Shown: positions 26,723 through 35,323 of the stretch, in pieces | Layout of the letters: every line of letters starts with the position of its first letter | Numbering within the stretch: the first letter of the stretch is position 1 | Origin: Pleurocapsa sp. CCALA 161 | GTDB lineage: Bacteria; Cyanobacteriota; Cyanobacteriia; Cyanobacteriales; Xenococcaceae | Length of the DNA: 48,108 bases | Direction: 5' to 3' | Assembly: GCF_003003995.1 (NCBI RefSeq) | Contig: NZ_PVWF01000032.1 | Span: 1 to 48,108, forward strand | Notes under the pieces: generated by a model | Database searches by the model: none | The model's input: only the letters and a program-made list of their open reading frames with translations | What the model was told of the DNA's origin: nothing | Made by a program: the position numbers and the translations under genes

Positions 26723-27406
26723 ATGAGTCTTAAAGCAGTTTTTCTAGAGTTTAGTGGTGTAATTATTGATGATGAAGCGATCAATCAAGAATTAATTGCA
26801 GAAATCCTTCTCAGTGAAAACTTGCGGGCTGATGATGATGAATATACTCAATATTGTCGTGGTAAAAGCGATCGCGCCTGCTTAAAAGATATTTTAGCTA
26901 ATCGGGGTCGTATTTTAGCTGATGAATATCTTGACAAGCTGCTGAAAATTAAAGCCCAAGGTTATCGTCAGAAAATCGATCAATTGTCAGAAATAGCCTT
27001 ACCAGCAAATTTAACCCCGTTTCTTACTCAGTTAAAACAGGAAAACATAGCTGTTGGTTTAGTAACAGGTGCAGCTTGTTCAGAAGTAGAATATGTGTTG
27101 GCAAAAGTCGAACTCGCTTCGTACTTTGATTTAATTGTAGCTGGTGACGATTTAAAATTGAGCAAACCAGAACCAGAACCTTATTTATTGGCAGTCTCCA
27201 AGCTCAACTTGAATCCGCAAGAATGTTTGGCAATTGAAAACAATCCGATTGGCATCACTTCAGCCAAGCGGGCAAAGATCCAAGTAGTGGGCATCTCTAA
27301 TCTTTATCCTCTCCATATGTTACAGCGTCAAGCAAACTGGACTGTTGATGATTTTCTAGAAATTGAACTTGATCGCGTAGATGGCGTCTTATCTCGGATT
27401 AATTAA
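26723..27406 (+). CDS. HAD-superfamily protein with substituted catalytic aspartates
   Basis: The 227-residue protein has the beta-phosphoglucomutase-like HAD arrangement with cap domain: motif II near VGLVTGAA (Thr), motif III KLSKPEP (Lys) and motif IV LAIENNPIGI. However motif I, normally DxDG(V/T), reads FLEFSGVI: the nucleophilic Asp is Glu and the general acid Asp is Ser. The frame there is unambiguous. The protein may therefore bind a phosphate ligand without hydrolysing it. A DFNGVI variant is common in cyanobacterial relatives; this goes one step further. It is convergent with the ATP-grasp ligase gene 26 bp away. Confidence 0.75.
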   Translation: MSLKAVFLEFSGVIIDDEAINQELIAEILLSENLRADDDEYTQYCRGKSDRACLKDILANRGRILADEYLDKLLKIKAQGYRQKIDQLSEIALPANLTPFLTQLKQENIAVGLVTGAACSEVEYVLAKVELASYFDLIVAGDDLKLSKPEPEPYLLAVSKLNLNPQECLAIENNPIGITSAKRAKIQVVGISNLYPLHMLQRQANWTVDDFLEIELDRVDGVLSRIN

Positions 27407-27431
27407 CTGAATAGTTGATAGCTTCGCTCAT

Positions 27432-29051
27432 TTACTGGTTACTGCTCCAGTTAATCGGCAGGGAGAGAGGATTTTCTTGAGCATCATCAGTAGCAGAAGC
27501 TGCTGTGGCTTGGTCTAATACTGCCTCAACGCGATCGTAAATCTCTTGAGCCTCTTCTAGAGAATTGCCAATACTCGTTAAACCCAGCTTGCCAAATTCT
27601 GATAATGCACCCATCAGATGAAATACCGTCCCTGTTTGACTGCTGCTATCAAAATGTAGTCTTTCTTGAGCAATAATATCCATGAGATCGTTTGGTAATA
27701 AACCTTGATACTGTGCTTTATGCAAATTATCGGTGGCAATATAGTGTTTTTCTTGATTTTGTTGGCTTAAGAAGTTGCCTGTGTCGTAATCAAATCTGCC
27801 GTTAGTCAGTAATCTTAAGGTCATAAAGGGATGGGTTGTGCCACCCTTGCGGAGATTAATTTCGATCGCTTGAAGATCCCATTGTTTGGTCTTTGTATCC
27901 TGCACGGCAATAAAATCTACTCCGTAACGTTCGATCGTTCCTTTGGCAGCTAAAACTTCACCAACTTTTAAACCCAACTCTTGTAATTTATGTCGATAGT
28001 CGACATCCGCAGGAAAATAACAGCCTTCGTATACCTGTCCATCTACACCCCCCAAAATCTGATCGTGAGTCGAGATAATTTCCACTTCCCCCGATGGTCG
28101 AATGTAGCCCTGTACGCTAGGCGATCGCTTAATTTCCCCTTCGACAAAAGCCTCCACAATTGCTCCTAATTTAGGAATACGTGCCGAAAAAGTCGACCAG
28201 GTTTCTTCTCCCGCTTGAAAGCTCATATTTTCTAGCTGTTTACTTAGAGCTATTTTAGTTTGAGCTTCATCTTTTTGACCAGGAGCATATGCTTGAATTG
28301 GTCTTAAATCTAGCAAAGCATTTCCTTCTCCCGAAAAGCCTTCGTTGAGCTTTACTACCACCCGTTGTAAGTTCGGCTGTCTTTGCCAGAGTTGCCATAA
28401 ATCTTGGATTAAATCTGGGACGTTTTTCACGGTGTAGCTGCCGTCAGGATGAGCAATTCCCGCCTCGGCAAAAATACGACGGCTACCGCTTTTAGAACCC
28501 CACTTGAGTACTTCAGGAGATGCTGCCAATAGGGGAATACCCAGCTTTAAAGATAGCTGCTGCTCAAGCTCGGTAGAGTTGTAACAAACCATATAAGACT
28601 TATGAGGACGCAGCGCACGACGAATCTTTGCCACCAATCGGGGGCGGTCTAAAATCTTTTGGCTTAAGGGTTTGAGAGAGCCATCATAGGTGCTAATTAA
28701 TAATAGGCGATCGCGCGCATGAGAAAAAGGAATTCCTGGCAGGAGTTGCAGGTAGTAATCAATGACAATGGGACACAGAGGTAACGCGGTCAGATAAATT
28801 ACCCTAGTCAAAGGATTACGCAGACGAATCAAAGAAAATAATAGTCTTTCTTCATAATGCAAAAACCCTGGCACTTTACTTCCCACCTGCTGATCGACGC
28901 TAAAGGAAGGAATCACTAAAATATCATAGTCATCCTGATCGAAAATATCGACACTCTGCCACAGTTGACCTTCTTCAAAAGATCTCGTCCATTCTCGAAG
29001 CTGATTTTGTAGCTGTCGGAAACGCTTTGCTGCTGAATGACTATCTTCCAT
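27432..29051 (-). CDS. ATP-grasp carboxylate-amine ligase, PGM1-related
   Basis: A 539-residue protein of the cyanobacterial family related to the pheganomycin peptide ligase PGM1. The N-terminal region (about 1-180) contains DDYDILVIPSFSVDQQVG and a helical segment; the ATP-grasp core follows, with RVVVKLNEGFSGEGNALL (Gly-rich ATP loop), EVEIISTHDQILGG and the metal-binding AIEINLRKGGTTHPFMTLR. It should join an amino group to a carboxylate at the expense of ATP. The substrate is unknown; neighbours are a divergent GT4 glycosyltransferase and a methyltransferase/HAD pair. Confidence 0.8.
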   Translation of the reverse strand: MEDSHSAAKRFRQLQNQLREWTRSFEEGQLWQSVDIFDQDDYDILVIPSFSVDQQVGSKVPGFLHYEERLLFSLIRLRNPLTRVIYLTALPLCPIVIDYYLQLLPGIPFSHARDRLLLISTYDGSLKPLSQKILDRPRLVAKIRRALRPHKSYMVCYNSTELEQQLSLKLGIPLLAASPEVLKWGSKSGSRRIFAEAGIAHPDGSYTVKNVPDLIQDLWQLWQRQPNLQRVVVKLNEGFSGEGNALLDLRPIQAYAPGQKDEAQTKIALSKQLENMSFQAGEETWSTFSARIPKLGAIVEAFVEGEIKRSPSVQGYIRPSGEVEIISTHDQILGGVDGQVYEGCYFPADVDYRHKLQELGLKVGEVLAAKGTIERYGVDFIAVQDTKTKQWDLQAIEINLRKGGTTHPFMTLRLLTNGRFDYDTGNFLSQQNQEKHYIATDNLHKAQYQGLLPNDLMDIIAQERLHFDSSSQTGTVFHLMGALSEFGKLGLTSIGNSLEEAQEIYDRVEAVLDQATAASATDDAQENPLSLPINWSSNQ

Positions 29052-29187
29052 AACCTAGAATGACTATACTTGTCGGGCAAACTCCAAGAGTTATAGTATA
29101 CTTGCTGCGAATATCAATATTTCATCTGTCTCAAGAATTAATAAAAGTACTCCTGTTGTTGATTTTTCTTTTTCCCCTTCTTTTCCT

Positions 29188-30324
29188 ATGCCTAAACTTT
29201 TGGTTGTTACCACCGTCCCTATTACAATTCGCAGTTTCCTGCTTCCTTTGATCCAACATTTTCGCAGTTTAGGTTGGCAGGTAGACGCTATGGCGCAGGG
29301 TATTTCAGCCAATCGAGATTGTGTAGAAACATGCGATCGCATTTATGATATTCAATGGTCACGTAACGTTTTCGATCCAAGAAATTTATGGTCTGGAGTC
29401 TCGCGAGTCAAGCAAGTAGTAGCACAAGAAGATTATGATCTGGTTCATGTTCATACTCCTATTGCTGCCTTTGTTACTCGGTATGCCTTAAAGAATAACC
29501 AAAAAATCAAGGTTATTTATACCGCTCATGGTTTTCACTTTTATCATGGTGGGAATATAGTTAAAAACGCTATTTTTTTAAGTTTAGAAAAGCTGGCGGG
29601 GGCGTGGACTGATTATTTAATTACCATTAACCAAGAAGATGAAGCTGCTGCCAAAAAGTATAATTTTCTACCAGCCAACAGAATTTACTATACTCCTGGC
29701 ATTGGCGTAGATATTAACTACTATGCTTCTAGCAAGGTTGAGCCTGTAAATCTAGCACAGGTTCGTCAGCAGTTAAATTTAACCGACTCAGATACTCTAT
29801 TACTATGCATTGCTGAATTTACACCCCGTAAAAGACATCAAGACTTGCTCAATGCTTTAGCAAAAGTGGCTAATCCTCAAGTTCATTTAGCTTTAGCAGG
29901 AGAAGGTAGCGTTAAGCCCAAAATGGCAGAATTAGCCAAACAATTAGGAATAGTCAATCAAGTACACTTTTTAGGTTATCGTGACGACATCCCCACCTTA
30001 ATTCAAGCTGCTAATGCTGTCTTACTAGTTTCTCAACAGGAAGGCTTACCCCGTAGCATTATGGAAGCTATGTGTTTAAATACCCCTGTAATTGGCTCAA
30101 ACATTCGCGGTACTCAAGATTTATTAGAAAACGGCTGTGGTTTATTAGTCGATCTAGGAGATACTGATGCCCTCGCACAAGCAATGTCCAAAGTAATTGA
30201 AGATCCTGACAGCTTGGCAGTAATGGCACAAAAAGCTCAGACAAAAATAACCAACTACGATTTGAGTAGAATTATTCAACAATACGCTGATATCTATCAA
30301 TTAGCCTTGAGCGATGATAGTTAA
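29188..30324 (+). CDS. Glycosyltransferase family 4 (EpsD-like)
   Basis: The 378-residue GT-B enzyme has an N-terminal domain with DLVHVHTPIAAFVTRYA and the acceptor-side TAHGFHFYHGG, and a C-terminal UDP-sugar-binding domain with FTPRKRHQDLLNAL, LAGEGSVKPKM, LGYRDDIPTLIQAAN and the EX7E motif EGLPRSIMEAM. It transfers a sugar in polysaccharide or lipid-linked glycan synthesis. It is divergent from the PGM1-type ligase; the two share a short 136-bp intergenic region. Confidence 0.88.
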   Translation: MPKLLVVTTVPITIRSFLLPLIQHFRSLGWQVDAMAQGISANRDCVETCDRIYDIQWSRNVFDPRNLWSGVSRVKQVVAQEDYDLVHVHTPIAAFVTRYALKNNQKIKVIYTAHGFHFYHGGNIVKNAIFLSLEKLAGAWTDYLITINQEDEAAAKKYNFLPANRIYYTPGIGVDINYYASSKVEPVNLAQVRQQLNLTDSDTLLLCIAEFTPRKRHQDLLNALAKVANPQVHLALAGEGSVKPKMAELAKQLGIVNQVHFLGYRDDIPTLIQAANAVLLVSQQEGLPRSIMEAMCLNTPVIGSNIRGTQDLLENGCGLLVDLGDTDALAQAMSKVIEDPDSLAVMAQKAQTKITNYDLSRIIQQYADIYQLALSDDS

Positions 30325-30370
30325 TACCAAAACTGCCTAAATGTCCTTCGTTCAGGTTAAACACATCAAC

Positions 30371-31705
30371 CTAAACAGAAATTTTAACAGACTTTAATTT
30401 GTTAAAAACAAACTTGAATCTGTTTTTAACAGATTTGCCCAGGTCATTTAATTTTAGTTTAGACCAAATAGCACGTTGTCTTAGTAAACATATCAATATG
30501 CCTACTGCGATGACGCTGAAGGCTCGCAAGTAATCAACTGCTTCCACCTGTGCATCTGGCATTAAATAGTGTGGACCAACTAGAACCGTATGTACTACTG
30601 CGAAAATCATGGAAGGCAAACTTAATAAGTGAATCTGACGCCAAGCTTTGCCTAATTGACGCTGCATAAATTGAAAGCTAGTTGCTGCCGCAGGAATCAT
30701 AATACTCAAAGAGATGATGCCTGACCACATTCCCCACTTATTTTGAGTAGACATTAAGGAAATTGTTGCCCAATTTCCTTCCAAAAAATTTTCTGTGGCA
30801 TAGATTACATGAGCTAGCGCAGCGGCAAAAGCAATTACCCCAACACCTCGACGATATTTTAAAGGAATATCCCACCAAACTTTAATCGGACGAGCCATTA
30901 AAGCAAGCATGAGCAAGAACAATCCTATATGTCCTAGATCATGTCCTGCGCCCTCGATACGGGATAACACAAGTATTCCCGATACGACTAGCGCCCAATC
31001 TGCATAGGGCAACAATGGTTTTTCTGGTTTGGGTTTTTTGGCTTTTTTGGCAGTAGCCTTAGTGGCTGAAAGTTTGGCTTTAACTACTGGAGAGTCTGTG
31101 GGAGATACTTTTTGGGGCGCTAAATTGATCTCCTTTTCCTTATGGTTAGCATTTACGTTGAAGTCTGAAACTGCAATTTTGGCGAGACTATCCATCAGTT
31201 CGGCGGCAAAGTGATAAGAACCACTATGAACAGAGCGAATTGCCAAAGCCAATTCGCTCATAACCATGTTTTTCAAGACGTAGCCATTCGCTCCAGCAGT
31301 TATTATTTCTGACACAACCGAATCGTTAGAATCTTTATTAAATGCGCTTAAAATGAGAATTTTGACATCGGGGTTTTGTTTGGTAATTCTTTTGGTAGCC
31401 TCAATACCACCCATAACAGGCATCACTAAGTCTAAAACCACTACATCAGGCTTAATTTTGCTTACCTGCTCAACTGCATCTTTTCCATTCAGCGCATATC
31501 CAACTATCTCAATATCTTGATTGTCAGCAAATATCGCTTGTAATCCTTCACAAACCAGCTTGAGATCATCAACAATCAATACACGAATTTTGGGCTTGTA
31601 AAAATTTTGGTTGACATTTCCTGTAGTACTAAGAAGAGAAGAATCTTGAGAAGATGGTTTAGCGACAACAAATTGTCTACTTTCCATCACATCATTAGTA
31701 GTCAT
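30371..31705 (-). CDS. Fusion of a response-regulator receiver domain with a ferric-reductase-like transmembrane domain
   Basis: A 444-residue, single ORF. Residues 40-170 are a NarL-type receiver: Asp46/47 (VLIVDDLKL), phospho-acceptor Asp92 (VVVLDLVMPVMGG), Ser120 (ILSAF) and Lys145 (VLKNMV) are all present. The LuxR HTH that normally follows is absent. A Lys/Ala/Pro-rich linker (about 205-232) leads to five or six transmembrane helices (about 235-410) similar to the MsrQ/YedZ/ferric-reductase haem domain, with His299, His359 and His372 as candidate haem ligands and RRGVGVIAFAAALAHVIYA and WRQIHLLSLPSMIFAVVHT as the conserved blocks. No stop or frameshift lies at the join. Function is unknown. 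Confidence 0.8.
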   Translation of the reverse strand: MTTNDVMESRQFVVAKPSSQDSSLLSTTGNVNQNFYKPKIRVLIVDDLKLVCEGLQAIFADNQDIEIVGYALNGKDAVEQVSKIKPDVVVLDLVMPVMGGIEATKRITKQNPDVKILILSAFNKDSNDSVVSEIITAGANGYVLKNMVMSELALAIRSVHSGSYHFAAELMDSLAKIAVSDFNVNANHKEKEINLAPQKVSPTDSPVVKAKLSATKATAKKAKKPKPEKPLLPYADWALVVSGILVLSRIEGAGHDLGHIGLFLLMLALMARPIKVWWDIPLKYRRGVGVIAFAAALAHVIYATENFLEGNWATISLMSTQNKWGMWSGIISLSIMIPAAATSFQFMQRQLGKAWRQIHLLSLPSMIFAVVHTVLVGPHYLMPDAQVEAVDYLRAFSVIAVGILICLLRQRAIWSKLKLNDLGKSVKNRFKFVFNKLKSVKISV

Positions 31706-31844
31706 ACTTGATAAATATCAATTATTGTGTTTTCAGAGAAGCTTTCCTCAAAATACCAGAAAGGAGTTATTTTCTCAAATAAGAACATAAATACTGAAAT
31801 AACAGCGAAATTTTATTAAACCAATCAATATCGGCGATTTGCTG

Positions 31845-32825
31845 CTATTTGCTTTGAAATATGTTTTGAACCATTGCCCGAGGTATGTTTGCTGCTGCAC
31901 GATCTAATTCTGCTATTTCTCCCGCATCCAATAGCCAGTCTTGGGCGGCAATATTTTCCTGTGCCTGTTTGATATTTTTTGCTCCAGGAATCGGCATTGC
32001 ACCTTTAGCAATACACCAATTAATTGCTACTTGCGCCATGGTTTTATGACGGGATTGCGCGATCGCCTCTAGACAATCTAACAGTGGTTTAGCTTCGGGA
32101 ACTAATCTTCTGAAAAGTATTCCTCGTAACCCTTTGGGATAGGTACTCGGGTCATTATATTTGCCCGTGAGGATGCCCAAGCACAGGGGACTATAGGCAA
32201 TAAGTTTAATCCCCAATTCATCGCAGGTATCTTTAAGGCCTAATTCAGTTATGGGATAGGTGGATAATAAAGAATACTGCACCTGCAAAGTGGCAATGGG
32301 TATATTGCGATCGCTAAATTTTTGCTGAACTTGTCTTAATCTCTTTGTTCCATAGTTAGATAGTCCCACCCCCTTAATTACCCCCCGTTCATATAAATCG
32401 GCTAAACCATCCAAAAGCTGCCATTCTTGCCAGGGAAAGTAATTAGCCGTTGACCAGTGCAGCTGGGCCAAATCTACCCTCCCCATGCGCTCTATTGAGG
32501 CAATTCCTGCCTTGACCATTGATTTTGCAGTTAATCGCCAGGGATAAGCAGCCAGTTTAGTTGCCAAGCAGATCCGCTCTTTATTTACCCCCTGATATTC
32601 CCGCTCAAATTTTCCTAGTAGCTTTTCACTTTGACCATTGAGTTTACCTGTACCGTAAGAGTCCCCAGTATCAAACAAAGTTACACCGTTGCTAACGCAC
32701 AGATTGAATACTGCTTGTAATTGAGGATCCATACTTTGGTCATAACCCCACAGTAAACGATTTCCCCATGCCCAAGTTCCGCAGCCCATCTGGGGCAGAA
32801 TCAGTTCTTTAGTACTTGACATCAT
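31845..32825 (-). CDS. Aldo/keto reductase
   Basis: The 326-residue AKR shows the catalytic tetrad in order: Asp and Tyr in FDTGDSYGTG, Lys in LATKLAAYP and His in AQLHWSTA, with the (beta/alpha)8 barrel and NADPH-site end IPGAKNIKQAQENIAA. It reduces carbonyls with NADPH; substrate not assigned. MM at the start leaves two ATGs; either fits. It stands alone, upstream of a HerA-like gene in the opposite direction. Confidence 0.92.
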   Translation of the reverse strand: MMSSTKELILPQMGCGTWAWGNRLLWGYDQSMDPQLQAVFNLCVSNGVTLFDTGDSYGTGKLNGQSEKLLGKFEREYQGVNKERICLATKLAAYPWRLTAKSMVKAGIASIERMGRVDLAQLHWSTANYFPWQEWQLLDGLADLYERGVIKGVGLSNYGTKRLRQVQQKFSDRNIPIATLQVQYSLLSTYPITELGLKDTCDELGIKLIAYSPLCLGILTGKYNDPSTYPKGLRGILFRRLVPEAKPLLDCLEAIAQSRHKTMAQVAINWCIAKGAMPIPGAKNIKQAQENIAAQDWLLDAGEIAELDRAAANIPRAMVQNIFQSK

Positions 32826-32971
32826 AACTTCTTATTTTAATTTGATAGGATATTAAAAACTAAATCGGCTAGAATTAGCGGAATAAGCGTCTCTTTAGCA
32901 GAAAAATCCTGCATATTAGCAAAAATATATTCGGCTTTGCATCTTCATTAACATCTGATAACTAACAAAAC

Positions 32972-34696
32972 ATGAACTCGCAACTCCCTTTAGGTTCAGT
33001 CATTCAAGGTTCTTTAACCAAAGGTTTAGAAGTAAGATTACACCCAGATGTATCGGTGGAAGATATGCGTGTCGGTAAATTTTTAGTGGTGCAGGGAACT
33101 AGATCTCGTTTCTTTTGCTTACTTACTGATGTTTCTCTTGGCTGTTCCAGCGATCGCATTATTGCTAATCCTCCTCCTATTGACGATACTTTTTTACGAG
33201 ATGTTTTAGCAGGAAGTGGTACTTACGGTACAGTCGCGCTGTCTCCGATGTTGATGTTTACTCCCACGGCAACCCAGAGCGATTTTTCTACCCTGCCCAT
33301 AGATCCCGATCTAGATCTTAATACTAGTTTGGGTTCAATGCAGCCCAACTCCAGCGCCGACATGGAATTGCTACCCGTGAAAACAATTCCCGCTCATTTT
33401 AGTCAAGTTTATGAAGCAAGCGAACATGACTTTCGTAGCGTCTTTGGTTGGGAAGACGATCCATTTCGGCGTAATTTTTCTGTTGGTCAACCTTTGGATA
33501 TGGAAGTGCCAGTCTGTATTGATCTAGATCGCTTTGTGGAAAGGAGTAACGGCATTTTTGGGAAGTCTGGTACAGGTAAATCATTTCTCACTCGTTTATT
33601 ATTATCAGGGGTAATTCGCAAAGAAGCAGCAGTCAATCTAATGTTTGATATGCATTCGGAGTATGGTTGGGAAGCCATGAAAGAAGGTAAGCAGGTAAGT
33701 ACTGTTAAAGGTTTGCGTCAGCTTTTCCCAGGTAAAGTAATGATGTATACCCTCGATCCTGAATCTACGAAACGTCGAGGTGTTAGGGATGCTCAGGAGC
33801 TTTATTTGAGCTACGATCAGATTGAGATTGAAGATTTAAAATTAGTTGCTTCAGAGTTAGGCTTATCGGAAGCGGCAATGGACAACGCCAATATTCTCTA
33901 TAACGAGTATGGTAAATCTTGGATTGTGCGTTTGCTCAACATGACTAACGAAGACATCAAAATGTTCTGCGAAGCAAAACAAGGACACCAGGGGTCAATT
34001 TCATCCTTGCAGCGCAAATTAATGCGCTTTGATACCCTTAAATATATTCGCTCAACTTGTCCCCACAACTACATCGATCAGCTAATTCAAGATTTGGCTG
34101 CGGGAAAAAACGTAATTATCGAATTTGGTTCTCAGTCCAATATGCTGTCTTATATGTTGGCGACTAATATGATTACTCGCCGTATTCATGCCAGCTATGT
34201 CAAGAAAGCCGATCACTTTCTGCAAACCAAAAACCCCCTAGACAAACCTCGTCAGCTTGTGATCACTATTGAAGAAGCCCACCGTTTCCTCGATTCTGGC
34301 GTCGTTCATCAAACTATCTTTGGCACGATCGCGCGGGAAATGCGCAAATATTTTGTTACCCTGCTAGTAGTGGATCAGCGCCCTTCAGGAATTGATAACG
34401 AGGTTATGTCCCAGATCGGAACTCGTGTCACCTGCTTGCTTAACGATGAAAAAGACATTGAGGCAATTTTTACTGGAGTGTCTGGAGGAGCAAATTTAAA
34501 ATCTGTCTTAGCCAAGCTTGATTCTAAACAACAGGCTTTAATTTTAGGTCATGCTGTACCGATGCCCGTAGTTGTCCGTACTCGACCCTATGATGCCCAA
34601 TTCTATCGCGAAATTGGCTGTACTGATTGGGAAGAAATGCCCAATGAAGAAGTGTATGCAGCTGCAAAAGTCGCCAAAGCAGATTTAGGATTTTAA
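32972..34696 (+). CDS. HerA/DUF87-type hexameric ATPase
   Basis: A 574-residue FtsK/HerA superfamily ATPase. The N-terminus (about 1-130) looks like the HAS barrel. The P-loop GKSGTGKS is at 197-204, Walker B in LVITIEEAHRFLD (about 428-440), followed by VVDQRPSGIDNEVMSQIGTR, the arginine-finger region. Members move DNA in end processing (with NurA) or sort other DNA; in cyanobacteria this single-gene form is conserved without a linked nuclease. No NurA, SIR2 or nuclease gene is adjacent, so there is no sign of a defence pairing here. Confidence 0.85.
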   Translation: MNSQLPLGSVIQGSLTKGLEVRLHPDVSVEDMRVGKFLVVQGTRSRFFCLLTDVSLGCSSDRIIANPPPIDDTFLRDVLAGSGTYGTVALSPMLMFTPTATQSDFSTLPIDPDLDLNTSLGSMQPNSSADMELLPVKTIPAHFSQVYEASEHDFRSVFGWEDDPFRRNFSVGQPLDMEVPVCIDLDRFVERSNGIFGKSGTGKSFLTRLLLSGVIRKEAAVNLMFDMHSEYGWEAMKEGKQVSTVKGLRQLFPGKVMMYTLDPESTKRRGVRDAQELYLSYDQIEIEDLKLVASELGLSEAAMDNANILYNEYGKSWIVRLLNMTNEDIKMFCEAKQGHQGSISSLQRKLMRFDTLKYIRSTCPHNYIDQLIQDLAAGKNVIIEFGSQSNMLSYMLATNMITRRIHASYVKKADHFLQTKNPLDKPRQLVITIEEAHRFLDSGVVHQTIFGTIAREMRKYFVTLLVVDQRPSGIDNEVMSQIGTRVTCLLNDEKDIEAIFTGVSGGANLKSVLAKLDSKQQALILGHAVPMPVVVRTRPYDAQFYREIGCTDWEEMPNEEVYAAAKVAKADLGF

Positions 34697-34701
34697 CTAA
34701 A

Positions 34702-34726
34702 ACAACCCTGTCAAAGACAGGGTTGT
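34702..34726. terminator. Hairpin after the HerA-like gene
   Basis: ACAACCCTGTC (34702-34712) pairs perfectly with GACAGGGTTGT (34716-34726) around a 3-base loop, 11 bp of stem, six bases past the stop codon. There is no T-tract on the plus strand, so it is a likely, not certain, factor-independent terminator or RNA stabiliser. Confidence 0.7.
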
Positions 34727-34780
34727 AAATAAATTACTGACAAGAGAATTAGAAATGAAAGTCAGAGATCGCAGATAAAA

Positions 34781-34990
34781 TTACACAATACCAAGCCAAT
34801 GGAAGAAGCCTTGACCAGTGGTTAGTTCTACTACCATTGCGCCTAAAAAGCCAATCATTGCTAATCTGCCATTCCAAATTTCTGCACTGGGATTAGAGCC
34901 GAACTGAAACTTAGTCGCAAACTCGCCATATTTACGTTCGGACTGAGCGCCATAATGTACGTCTGGTGTTTTGTTTTCCATATTTGCCAT
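34781..34990 (-). CDS. High-light-inducible (Hli/Scp) single-helix chlorophyll-binding protein
   Basis: The 69-residue protein has one transmembrane helix with the chlorophyll-binding motif AEIWNGRLAMIGFLGAMVVE (about 34-53): Glu, Asn and Arg of the ExxNxRxAM type. Hli proteins protect photosystem assembly by dissipating energy. Start at ATG 34990, with AAGGAA about nine bases upstream; an in-frame longer start (35035) would add an unusual N-terminus. The plant light-harvesting ancestry of this family makes it a solid marker of a cyanobacterial host. Confidence 0.92.
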   Translation of the reverse strand: MANMENKTPDVHYGAQSERKYGEFATKFQFGSNPSAEIWNGRLAMIGFLGAMVVELTTGQGFFHWLGIV

Positions 34991-35323
34991 GATTGATAAT
35001 TCCTTGAATTGTGAATAAATATTAACTACTTTCAAGATAGAAAATATATTTCTTAATGTTATCTATCTTTAGATGTATTTAGAAATAGATTTAAGTTATT
35101 TCGATATTTTTTTGATCGATCAGCATTGATATTTTGATTTGCTATAAATGATACAAAAAAAGTATTTTAATGTATCGCAACATACTAAAAGCTGATGCAG
35201 TTTAGGGGAATAGGCTAAAAAAGTATTACAAAATACTTTTTGCTCTAAATTTAAATATTGAATAAAAAATATATTTCTCTATACGAAGAAATCAAACATT
35301 ACCTTTGCCAAGCGGATTTAGGA
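34991..35323. other. AT-rich intergenic region with one hairpin
   Basis: This 333-bp stretch separates the Hli gene from the CHASE2 gene, both leftward. It must contain the Hli promoter. The only structure I see is the hairpin annotated at 35218-35241. No ORF or RNA gene is evident. Confidence 0.55.
35218..35241 (-). terminator. A/T hairpin downstream of the CHASE2-GGDEF-EAL gene
   Basis: AAAAAGTATT (35218-35227) is the reverse complement of AATACTTTTT (35232-35241) around ACAA. On the minus strand it ends in TTTTT, suitable for a terminator about 80 bp past the stop of the leftward gene. The stem is weak (two G-C pairs in ten). Confidence 0.45.

Noticed and set aside
32972-34696. HerA-type anti-phage system
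   Set aside because: No NurA, SIR2, DUF4297 or nuclease gene is adjacent; the gene stands alone.
34991-35035. Longer start of the Hli protein
   Set aside because: The extra 15 residues are not seen in the family, and ATG 34990 has a nearby AAGGAA box.
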